From Deltaproteobacteria bacterium (GTDB lineage: Bacteria > Desulfobacterota > Binatia > UBA12015), in the NCBI GenBank assembly GCA_016874795.1, contig VGTG01000015.1, positions 1 through 55,777 on the forward strand: a stretch of 55,777 nucleotides of DNA, in the 5' to 3' direction. The notes under the pieces were generated by a model. The model was given only the letters and a program-made list of their open reading frames with translations, did no database searches and was not told where the DNA came from. This document shows positions 9,664-20,091 of the stretch, in pieces. Positions within the stretch are counted from its first letter, which is position 1; every line of letters begins with the position of its first letter. The translations under genes were made by a program, and so were the position numbers.

Positions 9664-9849
9664 AAGGACAGCATGCGTCATGCCACCGCCGGACGAGACA
9701 CCGCGTCCGGAAACGCCCGAGAGATCCTCGATGGGCGGTTTCTGGGGGCCGAGGGGGAACTCCGTCTGCACGAGGTTCAACCCCTCTGGCAGGGACCCGG
9801 GTCACCCCGCGCCGAGACGGCGTGCAGCCGGCGCGCTCCCGTCCGAAGG
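9664..9849. other. Intergenic stretch without a recognisable gene
   Basis: These 186 bases lie between the repeat element and the end of the amidase gene. I see one possible hairpin (CCGGAC, 10-base loop, GTCCGG, about 9689-9714). A TTG-initiated frame on the minus strand runs into the repeat and looks spurious. There is no convincing coding pattern. Confidence 0.5.
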
Positions 9850-11298
9850 CTATCCCGCCCAGACGTGCGGGCGCCGTCCCGCCCACGGCCGCGCTTCCTC
9901 GAGCTGCGCCGCGACGCGGATCAGCAGATCCTCGCGCCCGTAGGCGGCGACGAGCTGCACGCCGACGGGAAGGCCGTCTGGCGTCCAGTGCATCGGCAGC
10001 GACATCGCCGGCTGTCCCGTCAAGTTGTACGCGGGCGTGTATGGGATCACCGCGAGCACCTTCTCGATTCCCGAGAACGGATCGTCCGGCGAGCCACCGA
10101 GCGCGCCGATCTCCGGCGGCGGCACCGCGAGCGTCGGCGTCAAGAGCAGGTCGAAGCCGCTCTCCCACCAGCTCGCCGCCTCGCGCGTGAAGAGGCCGAG
10201 CCACTTCAGGTGGCCGATGAGCTCCGCCGCGCTCTGCGCGCGCCCGAGCTCGGCGAGGCCCCACGTTCCCGGCTCGACCGAAGACGCGTCGATCTTGCCG
10301 CCGAGCTCCTCCTCCCACCCGGCGAGCGCGGCTGCGACCCACGCGGTCACGATACCCATGAAGCCGCGCGTCTGCTCGGCGGTGCGATCGAGCACCGCCG
10401 GGTGCGACTCCTCCACGTCGTGTCCGAGCTCGGCGAGAAGCGCCGCGGTGTCGCGCACCGCGCGCACGCACTCCGGATGCGGATCGCCCGCACCACCCGG
10501 CAACGTCGCGAAGAGACCGACACGGAGTCGTCCCGGCTTCGCGCGAAGCTCCTCGGCGTACGGACGCTTCGCCTCGGGCGCGACGTAGGGATCGCCGGTC
10601 ATCGCGCCGGCGACGACGTCGAGGATGCGGGCCGTGTCGCGGACGCTCCGGCTGACGACATGACTCGCGACGAGACCGCTCCAGTACTCGCCGTAGTGCG
10701 GCCCGAGCGACACGCGCCCGCGCGACGGCTTCAATCCGACGAGACCGCACTCGCTCGCCGGAATCCGGATCGACCCGCCGCCGTCGCCCGCGTGCGCGAC
10801 CGGCGTCATCCCCGCCGCGACCGCGGCCGCCGAGCCGCCGCTCGAGCCGCCCGTCGAGTGCTTCGTGCTCCACGGATTGCGCGAGGGACCGTACGCCGCG
10901 GGCTCGGTCGTCACGGTGAGCCCGAGCTCCGGCGTGTTCGTCTTGCCGACGACGACGAAGCCGGCGGAGAGGATCTTGTCCGCGTAGTACGCGCTCTGCG
11001 GCGGGACGTAGCGCCGGTCCTTCAGGAACTGCATGCCGGCGTGGAACGGTGCTCCGGCGAGCGGCGCGTCGAGGTCCTTCAGCAGGAACGGGACGCCGCG
11101 AAACGGGCCGTCGGGAAGAGCGCCCGACGCCTGCGTGCGCGCCGCTTCGAAAAGCTCGTGGATCACCGCGCCCAGCTCGGGGTTCGTGCGCTCGATGCGC
11201 GCGATCGCGGCATCCACCAGCTCCAGTGGCGACGCCTTCTTCGACCGGACCAGGTCTGCCTGCGCGACGGCATCGAGACTCGCGAGATCGTCCGCCAT
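9850..11298 (-). CDS. Amidase (amidase signature family)
   Basis: A 482-residue amide hydrolase with the Ser-cisSer-Lys triad of the family: Lys74 in FLLKDLD, the Gly/Ser loop [16 protein letters not shown] (cis-Ser near 152) and the probable nucleophile Ser176 in [11 protein letters not shown]. It has no signal peptide and should be cytoplasmic. The substrate is unknown; family members act on varied amides, and a GatA role is unlikely without gatB/gatC neighbours. ATG 11298 was chosen because GGAGG stands six bases before it; an ATG nine codons upstream (11325) has no such site. The gene stands alone, divergent from the vWA operon. Confidence 0.9.
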   Translation of the reverse strand: MADDLASLDAVAQADLVRSKKASPLELVDAAIARIERTNPELGAVIHELFEAARTQASGALPDGPFRGVPFLLKDLDAPLAGAPFHAGMQFLKDRRYVPPQSAYYADKILSAGFVVVGKTNTPELGLTVTTEPAAYGPSRNPWSTKHSTGGSSGGSAAAVAAGMTPVAHAGDGGGSIRIPASECGLVGLKPSRGRVSLGPHYGEYWSGLVASHVVSRSVRDTARILDVVAGAMTGDPYVAPEAKRPYAEELRAKPGRLRVGLFATLPGGAGDPHPECVRAVRDTAALLAELGHDVEESHPAVLDRTAEQTRGFMGIVTAWVAAALAGWEEELGGKIDASSVEPGTWGLAELGRAQSAAELIGHLKWLGLFTREAASWWESGFDLLLTPTLAVPPPEIGALGGSPDDPFSGIEKVLAVIPYTPAYNLTGQPAMSLPMHWTPDGLPVGVQLVAAYGREDLLIRVAAQLEEARPWAGRRPHVWAG

Positions 11299-11454
11299 CG
11301 GTTCCTCCGTTTTCGCTCCGCCCATAGCGCAGGTGCCACACGCAAACCATGCCGCGAACCTACCGCTTCGCGGGATCGTCCCCTCGGCCGTGACGATTCG
11401 ACCAGCGTCTCCGACCGTTCGAGCCGCGCGCGCGGGCACAACGGAAACCGATTG

Positions 11455-11483
11455 TTGACGGCCCGGAGGAGCTTTCGTAGCGT
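11455..11483 (+). promoter_or_regulatory. Candidate promoter of the MoxR/vWA operon
   Basis: TTGACG (11455-11460), a 17-base spacer and TAGCGT (11478-11483) form a good sigma70-like promoter. Transcription would start near 11490, about 43 bases before the proposed TTG start of the first gene. Confidence 0.4.
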
Positions 11484-11532
11484 CCGAGGTCTCGCCCGGG
11501 CGAACAAACCCTCGGCGGGCCAACGATTTCGC

Positions 11533-12882
11533 TTGGATCCGCTCTCCAATCTGGACCGCGTCGCAAGCCGGCTCAACCGGTTGGCGCTGCAACGCGCCCT
11601 GTACCGGACGGTGGGCCTGGCGCTGCTCTCCGCGGCGGCGCTCGGGGCGGCTTCCTTCTGGCTCGAGCCGAGGTCGTTCCGGCTCCTGTTCTCCGGCCTC
11701 GTCCTCCTCTGCGTCGGCGTCGGCTTCTTCTCGTTCGTTCGCCTGCGCACGGCGTGGGCGCGGCGGATCGAGGCGGCGCGCTGGGTCGAGCGCGAGGCGG
11801 ACCTCGACGAGCGGCTCCTCACGCTCGTCAGCGCCGCCGAGTCGGGGCGCGAGCTGCGTCTCTGGCCCGAGCTCGAGCAGGACAACCGCACCCAGCTCCC
11901 GCGCTGGGAGAACGAGTCGCTCGGCATCCGCCGCGTCCCGGCGAACGTGTCGCTCCTGGCCGCGGGCCTGATCGCCGCGATCGCCGCGCTGCTGCCGTTC
12001 GGGGAAGCCCCGGCGCCGCTCCCGTTCGGCTCGCCCGCGGTGGAAGGCTTGCTCGGCCAGGTCGAAGGCGAGGGACCACAGCGCTCCGGCGCCATCCCGC
12101 AGCCGGGCTCCGGCGAGGCCGAAGGCGAGCTCTCCGGCGAGGGCGGCAAGGGCGTCGGAGAAGGCACGGGTGCCGACGGTGCGCTGGCGCGCGTCCAGAC
12201 GGAGCTCCGCGAGCAGTTCCAGCGTTCGCTCGTCGCGCGGACCCTCGGCGGCGGAAGCGAAGGAGAGCCGGGAGAGCCGCCGAGCGGCATTCGCGGCGAC
12301 CTCCCAGAATCCGATCGCACCGAGCAGCCGACGCAGGACGGCGGCGTCACTCCGCCCGAGGGCATGGGACTTCTCGTCGAGGGCCAGGACGAGGGCGAGA
12401 AGGAGGAGACCGTCCGCCGGCTGAACCCGGAAGGCGGCGAAGACACGACCGCTTCGCAGAAGGGCGGCATGCGCGAGGGCGAGGCGCCGAAGTCCGGCGA
12501 AGGAAAGGGCGCGCCGTCCGACGGAAAGGGCAAGGAAGGCGAGCAGGACCCGAACGCGGAGCTCCTCGTCTCCGAGGACGCGACGCCGAAGGTCGGCGGC
12601 GCCGGGGGCTCCGGACCGGGCGATGCCAAGGCGACGGCGCCGCTCCTCGCCAAGGCGCCTCTCGACCTGAGCAAGGGCCGTGGCCGCGCGCGCTTCTCGC
12701 TGACCCTCGGCGGCGCGTCGGGCAGCGAGGGAGGCGAAGGCGGCACCGCGATGGCCGAGCCGCAGAGCTACATCGCATCCGGCGAGCGCGGCGCGCAGGC
12801 GGAAGACCGGCGGATCCGACACGAGTCGGTGCCGCCCGAGTACGAAGGCGTGATCAAGCGAGTCTTCGAGAGAAAGTCATGA
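11533..12882 (+). CDS. Membrane protein with acidic, Gly-rich region; first gene of MoxR/vWA operon
   Basis: This protein of about 449 residues has three hydrophobic segments in its first third (LALLSAAALGAASFW, LLFSGLVLLCVGVGFFSFV, VSLLAAGLIAAIAALLPF). A long low-complexity Glu/Gly/Ser/Pro-rich stretch follows. The end, VPPEYEGVIKRVFERKS, resembles the conserved tail of large unknown proteins that accompany MoxR/BatA operons. Function is unknown; the position suggests it is the membrane partner of the MoxR-vWA machinery. The start is uncertain: TTG at 11533 is the only normal start codon that falls after the candidate promoter. Its TGA overlaps the ATG of the MoxR gene (ATGA), implying translational coupling. 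Confidence 0.7.
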   Translation: MDPLSNLDRVASRLNRLALQRALYRTVGLALLSAAALGAASFWLEPRSFRLLFSGLVLLCVGVGFFSFVRLRTAWARRIEAARWVEREADLDERLLTLVSAAESGRELRLWPELEQDNRTQLPRWENESLGIRRVPANVSLLAAGLIAAIAALLPFGEAPAPLPFGSPAVEGLLGQVEGEGPQRSGAIPQPGSGEAEGELSGEGGKGVGEGTGADGALARVQTELREQFQRSLVARTLGGGSEGEPGEPPSGIRGDLPESDRTEQPTQDGGVTPPEGMGLLVEGQDEGEKEETVRRLNPEGGEDTTASQKGGMREGEAPKSGEGKGAPSDGKGKEGEQDPNAELLVSEDATPKVGGAGGSGPGDAKATAPLLAKAPLDLSKGRGRARFSLTLGGASGSEGGEGGTAMAEPQSYIASGERGAQAEDRRIRHESVPPEYEGVIKRVFERKS

Positions 12883-13895
12883 GCGTACAACCAGCCGTCG
12901 CCGCAGAGCTTCCCACTCCCGCCGAGTTCGGGCGCGCCTTCACGGCGCTCGAGAAGGAGATCGGCAAGGTCGTCGTCGGCCATCGCGACGCGCTTCGCCA
13001 AATCCTGATCGCGTTCTTCGCGGGCGGCCACGTGCTGATCGAGGGCGTTCCCGGCATCGGGAAGACGCTGATCGTGCGCTCGCTCGGCGAGGCCCTCGAT
13101 CTCTCCTTCTCCCGCGTGCAGTTCACGATCGACCTGATGCCCGCCGATGTGACCGGGACGCGCATCCTCGAGGAGACCGAGAGCGGCCGGCGCTCGATGG
13201 TGTTCGTCCCCGGGCCGCTCTTCACGCACGTGATGCTCGCGGACGAGATCAACCGCTCGACGCCGAAGACGCAGTCCGCGCTCCTCGAGGCGATGCAGGA
13301 GCTGCAGGTGACCATCGCAGGCACGACGCACCTCCTGCCGTCGCCGTTCTTCGTCCTCGCGACTCTCAATCCGATCGAGATGGAGGGAACCTACCCGCTG
13401 CCCGAAGCGCAGCTCGACCGCTTCCTCTTCAAGGTTCCGCTCGCCTATCCCGCCGTCGACGAGATCCGCGAGATCGTGCGCGAGACGACCGGCGCGCTCA
13501 CGCCGAAGATCCAGCCCGTGTTCGACGTCGAACCGGCCGTCCGCGTGAACCAGCTCCGTCGCCTCGTGCGCGAGGTCATCGTCGCGCCCGAGATCGAAGG
13601 CTACGTCGCTCGTCTCGTGCGCGAGTCGATCCCGGACGTGACCGAGAACGAGCGCGTGAAGAGCTACGTCAGCTTCGGCTCGAGCCCGCGCGGCGCGCAG
13701 GCGCTCGTCCTCGGCGCGAAGGTCGTGGCACTCCTGAACGGCCGCGTGAACGTCGCCTTCTCCGACGTCGAGGCGATCGCGCCCGTGGCGCTCTCGCACC
13801 GCCTCGTGCTGAACTTCGCCGCGGAGACCGAAGGCGTCACGCCGCGCTCGATCGTCGACCACCTGATCGAGGTCGCCCGGAAGTGGCAGCGGTAG
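12879..13895 (+). CDS. MoxR family AAA+ ATPase
   Basis: A 338-residue AAA+ ATPase. It shows Walker A GVPGIGKT (56-63), Walker B HVMLADEINR (117-126), and the MoxR signatures LLEAMQELQVTI, EGTYPLPEAQLDRF and SSPRGAQAL in the lid domain. MoxR proteins act as chaperones that, with vWA partners, insert metals or remodel protein complexes; no client is identifiable here. The ATG overlaps the previous stop codon, and the gene overlaps the next by 13 bases. The order MoxR, DUF58, BatA-like, second vWA protein is typical for this family. Confidence 0.93.
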   Translation: MSVQPAVAAELPTPAEFGRAFTALEKEIGKVVVGHRDALRQILIAFFAGGHVLIEGVPGIGKTLIVRSLGEALDLSFSRVQFTIDLMPADVTGTRILEETESGRRSMVFVPGPLFTHVMLADEINRSTPKTQSALLEAMQELQVTIAGTTHLLPSPFFVLATLNPIEMEGTYPLPEAQLDRFLFKVPLAYPAVDEIREIVRETTGALTPKIQPVFDVEPAVRVNQLRRLVREVIVAPEIEGYVARLVRESIPDVTENERVKSYVSFGSSPRGAQALVLGAKVVALLNGRVNVAFSDVEAIAPVALSHRLVLNFAAETEGVTPRSIVDHLIEVARKWQR

Positions 13896-14848
13896 CTCCA
13901 GGCACGCGCCGGATCGACGCCGCGCAAGCGCGGCTCCTCGATCAGGTCTTCGACACGGGTGCGCTCGGAGCGCTGACCCGCGTGCGCCTCAAGGTCGCGC
14001 ACGCGAGCGGCGAGCGGCCCGGGCACACGCGCGTCCGCAACCGGAGCGACGGGAGCGGAACCGAGATCGAGCGGCATGTCTCCTACACGCCGGGCGACGA
14101 CCTCCGGCGGATCGACTGGAGCGCGTACGCGCGCCTCGGCGAGCTCCTCACGCGCCGCTTCGTCGCGGAGCGCGAGGTGCCGGTCTGGATCCTGATCGAC
14201 ACGAGCGCCTCGATGGGCGAAGCGACGCGCGCGAGCAAGCTCGACCTCGCGGCTTCGGTCGCGGCGATCCTCTCGGTCGTGTCGCTCTCGGGCGGCGACC
14301 GTCTCTACCTCGGGGCGGTGCCGGGACGACGGCGGACACGCGAGCCGCTCGAGACCTGCGGACCGCTCCGCGGACGCCGCTCGCTCGGCGAGCTGCGCCG
14401 CTTCCTCACCGAGCTTTCACCGAGCCCGCAGGAAGGTGACTTCGCGGAAGCGCTCCTGCACGCGCTTCGCCACGTCCGGCGCGGGCTCGTCGTCCTGATC
14501 TCCGACTTCCTCGTTCCGCCCGAGCGGATCGCGCCGGCCCTCGACGTCATCCGGACGCGTGGCTGCGAGGGCAAGGTCGTACAGGTGCTGTCGCGCGAGG
14601 ACCTCGACCCGTCATGGCTCCGCGGCCAGGGCAAGATCGTCGACCGCGAGACGGGCGAGGAGTACGTGATCGAGCCCTCCGTGCAGACGTGGAAGCGCTA
14701 CGAGGAGGCTCTCGGCGCGCACCTCGACGCGCTCCGCCGGGACGCTCTCTCCCGCGGCATGTCGAGCATCGTCACGCTGAGCGACGTCGCGCTCGAGCGC
14801 TTCTTGCGCGAAGAGCTGCCGCGGCTCGGCCTCTCGTTGGTGAGGTGA
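13883..14848 (+). CDS. DUF58 domain-containing protein
   Basis: A 321-residue protein with the DUF58 hallmark RHVSYTPGDDLRRIDWSAYAR near residue 55-75, followed by a vWA-like fold (WILIDTSASMG, near residue 108) with the DxSxS metal-site pattern. DUF58 proteins are the regular partner of MoxR ATPases and probably bind target proteins through the vWA fold. The start is GTG 13883, inside the end of the MoxR gene; this 13-base overlap indicates coupled translation. It has no signal peptide or membrane segment. Confidence 0.9.
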   Translation: MAAVAPGTRRIDAAQARLLDQVFDTGALGALTRVRLKVAHASGERPGHTRVRNRSDGSGTEIERHVSYTPGDDLRRIDWSAYARLGELLTRRFVAEREVPVWILIDTSASMGEATRASKLDLAASVAAILSVVSLSGGDRLYLGAVPGRRRTREPLETCGPLRGRRSLGELRRFLTELSPSPQEGDFAEALLHALRHVRRGLVVLISDFLVPPERIAPALDVIRTRGCEGKVVQVLSREDLDPSWLRGQGKIVDRETGEEYVIEPSVQTWKRYEEALGAHLDALRRDALSRGMSSIVTLSDVALERFLREELPRLGLSLVR

Positions 14849-14854
14849 GCGCGC

Positions 14855-16927
14855 TTGGGCTTCGAGACGCCACTCTGGCTCGCGGCCGCGGCGCTGATCG
14901 CGCCGCTCGTGTGGCTCTACCTCCGGATCCGCGCGCGGCCGCCCGCGACCGTCTCGAGCCTGCGGATCTGGAAGCTCGTCCCGTCGCCCGCGACGCCGCC
15001 GCGAAGGCGGCCGAAGCTGCCGCTCCTCTTCTTCATCCAGGCGTTGTTGATCGCCGCGAGCGCGCTCGCGCTCGCGGGGCCGTTCCGCCGCGAGGAGCGC
15101 CCGCCGGGACCGCCGCGCGACGCCGTCGTGGTGATCGACGTCTCCGCGAGCATGCAGGCGAAGCGCGAGGACGGCTCGACGCGCTTCGAGGCGGCCCGCG
15201 ACGAGGCCATCGAGCAGGCGAGCGCGCTCGCCGCTCCGGAGGCGGGAAAGCGGGTGACGGTGATCCGCGCCGGACCGCAGCCCGAGGTGATCGCGAGCGG
15301 TCTCGACGCGGGCGGCGCCGCCGACAACATCGGCGAGCTCGAGGTGCTCGACACCGCGGCGAACCTGACCGCCGCGGTCGAGCTCGCGGCGAACCTCGCG
15401 GGACGCCAAGGCTCGATCGACGTCTTCACCGACGTCCCCGCGGACGAGATCGTGATGAGCCGCGACGCGCGCGCCGCCGCGCGCGTGCACGACTTCGGCT
15501 CGCCGGCCGAGAACGCGGCGGTCACGAGCGTGCAGGTGCAGTCGAACCTGTTCGATGGCGAGGAGACGAGCCGCGTCCTCGTGTCGGTCGAGAACTTCGC
15601 GCCGGTCGCGCGCGACCTCGAGCTGCGGCTCGTTCCGCTCGAAGTGGCTGCGGACGCAAATGCTGCAGCCGCCCCGGCGCCGAACGCATCCGTCGCGGCC
15701 GCCGGTGTTTCGGCGACGGCCACGCGGAGTGCCGCACCGGCTGCGGCAGCCGTCGCCACAGCCGCCGTCGCGGACGAGCCGATCGATCCCGCCGCCCCGC
15801 GAACGCTGCATCTCGAGCCGGGCGAGAGCTCCGTCGTCGCCTTCGAGAACGTCCCGTGGAGCGGCGCCTTCGAAGCGCGCATCGCCGCGGGCGACGACCT
15901 TCCGCTCGACGACGTCCTCTACGGAAACGTTCCCGAAAGGGCACCCGTCGACGTGCTCCTCGTCACCGAGAGCCCGCGGCTCGGCGAGAGGCTCGCGTGG
16001 CTCGCGGCGCGCGCCGGGCCGTTCGAGGTGCGCACCGTCGCGCCGAAGGGCTATCGCCCGCAAGAGGCGCGCGGGATCGCGATCTTCGATCGCTTCGTCC
16101 CCGAGCTGCCGCCGGCGCGCGCGAACGTCGCCTATCTCGCACCCTCGAAGGGGAACGCGGACCTGACCGTGATCGAGAAGCCGGGGCAGGTGCAGGTCGC
16201 GGAGCGTCGCGAGCATCCGCTGCTGCGCGGCGTCTCGGAGCCGAAGGCGCTCGTCGGCGTCACGCCGATCGGTCTCGCCCCAGGCGCGCTCCGCTCGCTC
16301 CTGATGGGACGGAGCGAAGGCCGCGAGGTCGCCCTCCTGCAGGCCGGCGAGGTCGGCGGACGGCGAATCGTCGCGACGGGCTTTCGATTCGACCCGAGCG
16401 CGCTCGAGCGCGCCGACGACCTTCCGAGCCTCGTGTTCCTGCTGAACCTCCTCACGTACCTGAAGCCCGAGGCGGCCGACGCGCCCCTGCTCCGCACGAC
16501 CGGCGAGCGTCTCCGCGCAGGGTCTCGCCTCGCGGCTCCGATCGAGGAGCTCCGCGGGCCGTCCGGCGTCACGACGCTCGGCGATCCCGGCGCCGATCTG
16601 ACGCTCGAGCGCGCCGGGGTCTACGAGGCGGCGAGCGCGTCCGGAACGCGGAAGGTCCTCGTGAGCTTCGTCGATCCGGCGGAGTCGAACGTCGGCCGGA
16701 GCGGACCCGTCTCCGCGGAGCCGACCAGGACGGTCGCGGCACCCGCGGTGGACGCGGAAGCCGAGGCGGCGTCGGCCGGCGTCGAAGCGGCGCACGTCTC
16801 TCTTCTCCCCGCGGTGCTGTTCGTCGTGCTCGCCGCGATGCTGCTCGAATGGATCGTCGTCGCGAGCGATCGTCAGGGCGGACGGCGTGCGGCAGCAGGC
16901 GCGAGCGCCGGGGGCACGGAGCGCTGA
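14855..16927 (+). CDS. BatA-like membrane protein with vWA domain
   Basis: A 690-residue protein starting at TTG 14855 (GAGGTGAG lies about nine bases upstream). The first 75 residues hold the BatA-type double membrane segment (FETPLWLAAAALIAPLVWL, then LPLLFFIQALLIAASALALAG). A vWA domain follows with VVIDVSASM at residues 92-100, so the metal-site DxSxS is present. An Ala-rich linker lies near residues 265-310, and a final membrane helix (LLPAVLFVVLAAMLLEWIVV) near residue 650. It should span the inner membrane with the vWA domain exposed. It partners the MoxR and DUF58 proteins encoded just upstream. The client is unknown. Confidence 0.87.
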   Translation: MGFETPLWLAAAALIAPLVWLYLRIRARPPATVSSLRIWKLVPSPATPPRRRPKLPLLFFIQALLIAASALALAGPFRREERPPGPPRDAVVVIDVSASMQAKREDGSTRFEAARDEAIEQASALAAPEAGKRVTVIRAGPQPEVIASGLDAGGAADNIGELEVLDTAANLTAAVELAANLAGRQGSIDVFTDVPADEIVMSRDARAAARVHDFGSPAENAAVTSVQVQSNLFDGEETSRVLVSVENFAPVARDLELRLVPLEVAADANAAAAPAPNASVAAAGVSATATRSAAPAAAAVATAAVADEPIDPAAPRTLHLEPGESSVVAFENVPWSGAFEARIAAGDDLPLDDVLYGNVPERAPVDVLLVTESPRLGERLAWLAARAGPFEVRTVAPKGYRPQEARGIAIFDRFVPELPPARANVAYLAPSKGNADLTVIEKPGQVQVAERREHPLLRGVSEPKALVGVTPIGLAPGALRSLLMGRSEGREVALLQAGEVGGRRIVATGFRFDPSALERADDLPSLVFLLNLLTYLKPEAADAPLLRTTGERLRAGSRLAAPIEELRGPSGVTTLGDPGADLTLERAGVYEAASASGTRKVLVSFVDPAESNVGRSGPVSAEPTRTVAAPAVDAEAEAASAGVEAAHVSLLPAVLFVVLAAMLLEWIVVASDRQGGRRAAAGASAGGTER

Positions 16928-19593
16928 TGCTGACGCCGTGGCTCCAGTTCGGCGACACCGGGCTCGCGTTCACGCGGCCTTCGCTCGTGCCGCTGGCTCT
17001 CGTCTCCGTCGTGATCCTCGGCTTGACGCTCGCGACCTGGCTACGACGTCGGGCCGCGTACCGCGAGGGGGCCCTCGCGAGCACGGACGCGCTCCGCCTC
17101 TGGTCCGCCGGCTTGCTGCGCGCGGTCGCGACGCTCGCGATCGTCGCAGGGCTCGCCGGCGCGACGCTCGTCGAGACGGAGCGCGAAGACCGGCTCGAGG
17201 TCGTGGCCCTCGTCGACGGCTCCGCGAGCATCAAGCCCGAGGAGCAGGAGTGGATGCACTCCTGGCTCGGCGACCTCGTCGGCGGCATGCGACGCGACGA
17301 CGAGCTGACGGTCGTCCGCTTCGGACGCTCGGCCGTCGTCGAATCCGGCCCGGGCCGTCCCGTCCTCGACGAGACCGCTTCCGCTTCCGTCGAAGGTGAA
17401 GCGACGAACCTGATGGCCGCGATCGAGTCCGGCGCGAGCCTCGCGGCCAACGCGGGCAAGGCCGGCGTCGTCGTGCTCCTGACGGACGGCAACGAGACGA
17501 CGGGCGACGCTTCCGCCGCGGCGGAGAGCGCGCGGCGCCACGGCGTGCAGGTGCACGCGATCGTTCCGCCGCGCTCGCGGGCACCGCTCTCGATCGAGCA
17601 CGTCACCGCTCCGGAGGTCGTCCGCACCGGACAGGAGATCGAGCTCTCCGTCGCGATCGCGAATCGCTCCGGCGAAGCGCACGAAACGGACCTCGTCGTG
17701 CGGCACTTCGACAAGGAGCTCGGTCGCGTGCCGCTGCGGGTCGCACCGGGACGCTCCGCCGTGGACGCGGTCGTGCGTGCCGGCCCGCCCGGTCACTACG
17801 GCGTCACGGTCTCGCTCGAGAGCTCTCCGGACGTCGCCTCGACCCGCGGCGTGCGCCATGCCTCGCTGACGGTCCTCGGACCTCCTCGCCTCCTTCTCGT
17901 GTCGCCGACCGCTTCGCTCGTCGGCTTGCTCGAGGAGGCCGGATTCCAGGTCGAGCGGCGCCGCAACCTCCGCGACCTCGATCCCGCGGATCTCGACGGC
18001 TTCCACGCCGTCGTGCTCGGAGAGGTGTCGAGCCACGACATCCCGCACGCGGCGCAGCAGGCGCTCGAGCGCTACGTCCGCGACTCCGGCGGCGGGCTCC
18101 TCGTCGCCGCGGGACGCGGCCTCGTCGCCGATCCGACTCTCGACGGAAGCCCCTTCGAGCGGCTCCTCCCGGTCGAGATCAAGCGCCAGGCGCCGAAGAA
18201 GAAGATCCGCCAGCCGCTCGCGCTTTTCCTCGTGATCGACCGCTCCTCGAGCATGACCTACGGCCTCCAGCTCAACGAGATGCAGCCGACGCGCATGGCG
18301 TACGCGCGCGACGCCGCGCGCGAGCTGATCGATCAGCTCGACGATCGCGATCTGGTCGGAGCGGCTGCGTTCGACACCGAGACCTCGCTCCTCTCGTCGC
18401 TCAAGTCGCTGCAGACGAACCGCGAGGATTTGACGGGGATGATCTCGCGCCTCGTGCCGAGCGGCGGCACCGACTTCAAGGAGGCGCTCGAGATCGCGGC
18501 GCGCCAGCTCATGACGACCGAGACGCCGACGCGTCACATCATCCTCCTCACGGACGGCGCGAGCATCCGGCCCGCGGCGGAGCACGACGCCGTCACGGAA
18601 GCGCTCGCGCGCGCGAAGGTCAGCGTCACCTCGATCCGCATCGGCGACGACAAGGACAACGTCGAGCTGATCAAGAAGATCTCGGAGCGGACCGGCGGGA
18701 CCTTCTATCACGTCAAGGACTCGACCTCGCTTCCCGATCTGATGATCCACGACACGCGGCGACGAGCGGGACGGCAGGAAGACGAGGAGCAGCCGACGCC
18801 AGCCGAGGTCGCGGTTCGCCCGAACGTGAAGCGCGAGGCGCAGGCACTCGGCGGACTGCAGACCGCGGAGCTCCCGGTCCTACGCAACTTCGCGGCCGTT
18901 CCGCTCAAGCGCGGCGCCGAGGAGTGGATCGGGGCAGAGGTCGCCGGCAAGCCGGCACCGATCCTCGCCGCCTGGCAGAACGGCCTCGGCCGCGTCGCGA
19001 TCTTCACCGCGAACCCGAGCCACGAGTGGCAGAGCTGGGGACAGGTGCGGCGCTTCTGGTCGCAGCTCATCCGCTGGGTCGCGCGCCCGGAGAGCACGGA
19101 CGAGATCCGCCTCGCGGTGCGCTCCGACGGTGGACGGCCGCTCCTGCAGCTCGACACCTTCGATCGCGTGGAAGGTGGAACGCTCGTCGTGCGCGTGACG
19201 GATCGGGACGGAACGGCGCACGAGCTTCGGCCGTCGCCGCTCTCGCCGCGACACTACGAGGTCGCTCTGCCGCCGCTCGACACGATCGAGCCGCGCATCC
19301 AGGTCGAGGTGCTGCGCGACGGCGAGGTCGCGTTCACGCGCGACGAGTGGCTCCCGCAACCGGCGACGGCGACGCGCGCGAGCAGCGAGGATCCCGAGAG
19401 CGAGCCGAACTGGGCGCTCCTCGAGCAGATCGCGGAGATCACGGGCGGATCCGTGAACGCCGCCTATGCGAAGATCCTCACGCGCGCGCCGGCCGAGCGG
19501 CAGACGACGTTCCCGCTCGCGCACTGGCTCACGCTCGGTGCGTTCGCGCTGCTGCTCGTCGACATCGCCCTGCGGCACACGCGCTGGGAATAG
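16927..19593 (+). CDS. Membrane protein with two vWA domains and a GATase1-like core
   Basis: An 888-residue protein whose ATG overlaps the preceding TGA by one base. Two N-terminal membrane helices (about 20-40 and 62-80) precede a first vWA domain with ALVDGSASI (DxSxS near 97-101). The middle (about residues 310-420) looks like the glutamine-amidotransferase-like fold of this protein class ([19 protein letters not shown] ... [13 protein letters not shown]). A second vWA domain begins with [10 protein letters not shown] (Asp438) and LLTDGASI. A last helix lies near residue 870 ([17 protein letters not shown]). Both metal sites look intact. It closes the operon and probably forms the periplasmic or membrane part of the MoxR-vWA machine. 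Confidence 0.85.
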   Translation: MLTPWLQFGDTGLAFTRPSLVPLALVSVVILGLTLATWLRRRAAYREGALASTDALRLWSAGLLRAVATLAIVAGLAGATLVETEREDRLEVVALVDGSASIKPEEQEWMHSWLGDLVGGMRRDDELTVVRFGRSAVVESGPGRPVLDETASASVEGEATNLMAAIESGASLAANAGKAGVVVLLTDGNETTGDASAAAESARRHGVQVHAIVPPRSRAPLSIEHVTAPEVVRTGQEIELSVAIANRSGEAHETDLVVRHFDKELGRVPLRVAPGRSAVDAVVRAGPPGHYGVTVSLESSPDVASTRGVRHASLTVLGPPRLLLVSPTASLVGLLEEAGFQVERRRNLRDLDPADLDGFHAVVLGEVSSHDIPHAAQQALERYVRDSGGGLLVAAGRGLVADPTLDGSPFERLLPVEIKRQAPKKKIRQPLALFLVIDRSSSMTYGLQLNEMQPTRMAYARDAARELIDQLDDRDLVGAAAFDTETSLLSSLKSLQTNREDLTGMISRLVPSGGTDFKEALEIAARQLMTTETPTRHIILLTDGASIRPAAEHDAVTEALARAKVSVTSIRIGDDKDNVELIKKISERTGGTFYHVKDSTSLPDLMIHDTRRRAGRQEDEEQPTPAEVAVRPNVKREAQALGGLQTAELPVLRNFAAVPLKRGAEEWIGAEVAGKPAPILAAWQNGLGRVAIFTANPSHEWQSWGQVRRFWSQLIRWVARPESTDEIRLAVRSDGGRPLLQLDTFDRVEGGTLVVRVTDRDGTAHELRPSPLSPRHYEVALPPLDTIEPRIQVEVLRDGEVAFTRDEWLPQPATATRASSEDPESEPNWALLEQIAEITGGSVNAAYAKILTRAPAERQTTFPLAHWLTLGAFALLLVDIALRHTRWE

Positions 19594-19602
19594 CGATTCC
19601 GC

Positions 19603-19622
19603 GCGCCCTTTCGGGCGCTTTC
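19603..19622 (+). terminator. Possible terminator after the vWA operon
   Basis: GCGCCC (19603-19608), loop TTTC and GGGCGC (19613-19618) form a short GC-rich hairpin followed by TTT. The T-run is short, so this is a weak intrinsic terminator candidate. Confidence 0.35.
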
Positions 19623-19648
19623 GCCCGCGAAGCGCGCCGGCAGCGCCT

Positions 19649-19676
19649 TTGCTTTGCAAGGACCGGCCGCTATATG
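19649..19676 (+). promoter_or_regulatory. Candidate promoter of the ferredoxin gene
   Basis: TTGCTT (19649-19654), a 16-base spacer and TATATG (19671-19676) precede the ferredoxin ATG by about 50 bases. A strong Shine-Dalgarno sequence, AGGAGG, is at 19718-19723. Confidence 0.4.
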
Positions 19677-19727
19677 TCCGGGGCCGCGTCGGCCGCTGCT
19701 GCGGCGGCGCGATGTTCAGGAGGACTC

Positions 19728-20078
19728 ATGCCCTACATCATCACCCGGCTCTGCCGCGACTGTGTCGACACCGGCTGCGTGGCGGTTTGCCCGGTCGATT
19801 GCATCTACGGGTACCGGGGCTCCGACTCCGAGACCTTCCCGAAACAGCTCTACATCCATCCCGACGAGTGCATCGACTGCGGAGCGTGCGAGCCGGAGTG
19901 TCCGTGGCAGGCGATCTTCGAAGAGGTCGCGGTTCCCGAGGTGTTCAAGGACGACACCGCGCTCAACTACAAGATGATGGAGTCCAGCAGCGACTTCGAA
20001 GTGCAGAAGCACGAGAAGACGGAGCACCCGACCGCGGACCAGATCGAGGCGAACAAGCGGAAGTGGGGCCTGCTGTAG
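19728..20078 (+). CDS. 7Fe ferredoxin (FdxA-like)
   Basis: A 116-residue cytoplasmic electron carrier. The first cysteine set, [17 protein letters not shown], has the spacing of FdxA-type proteins, and the second, [12 protein letters not shown], is a normal [4Fe-4S] motif, so one [3Fe-4S] and one [4Fe-4S] cluster are expected. The C-terminal extension with the charged end [10 protein letters not shown] is usual for this family. ATG 19728 has a strong AGGAGG site. The gene lies between the two MoxR/vWA loci and is convergent with the NorD-like gene (13 bases apart). Its redox partner is not evident. Confidence 0.93.
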   Translation: MPYIITRLCRDCVDTGCVAVCPVDCIYGYRGSDSETFPKQLYIHPDECIDCGACEPECPWQAIFEEVAVPEVFKDDTALNYKMMESSSDFEVQKHEKTEHPTADQIEANKRKWGLL

Positions 20079-20091
20079 ACGCCCCTCGTCT

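Noticed and set aside
9478-9780. Short proteins read from the 186-bp element, including frames ending DLVRNAG
   Set aside because: Frames are open in several directions only because the element lacks stop codons until its CTAG ends; there is no start or ribosome site, and both copies give the same artefact.
9673-12882. A single 1069-residue protein running from the repeat into the MoxR operon
   Set aside because: The first 620 codons lie antisense to the amidase gene and have no family features; a promoter and TTG start near 11.5 kb fit the conserved part.
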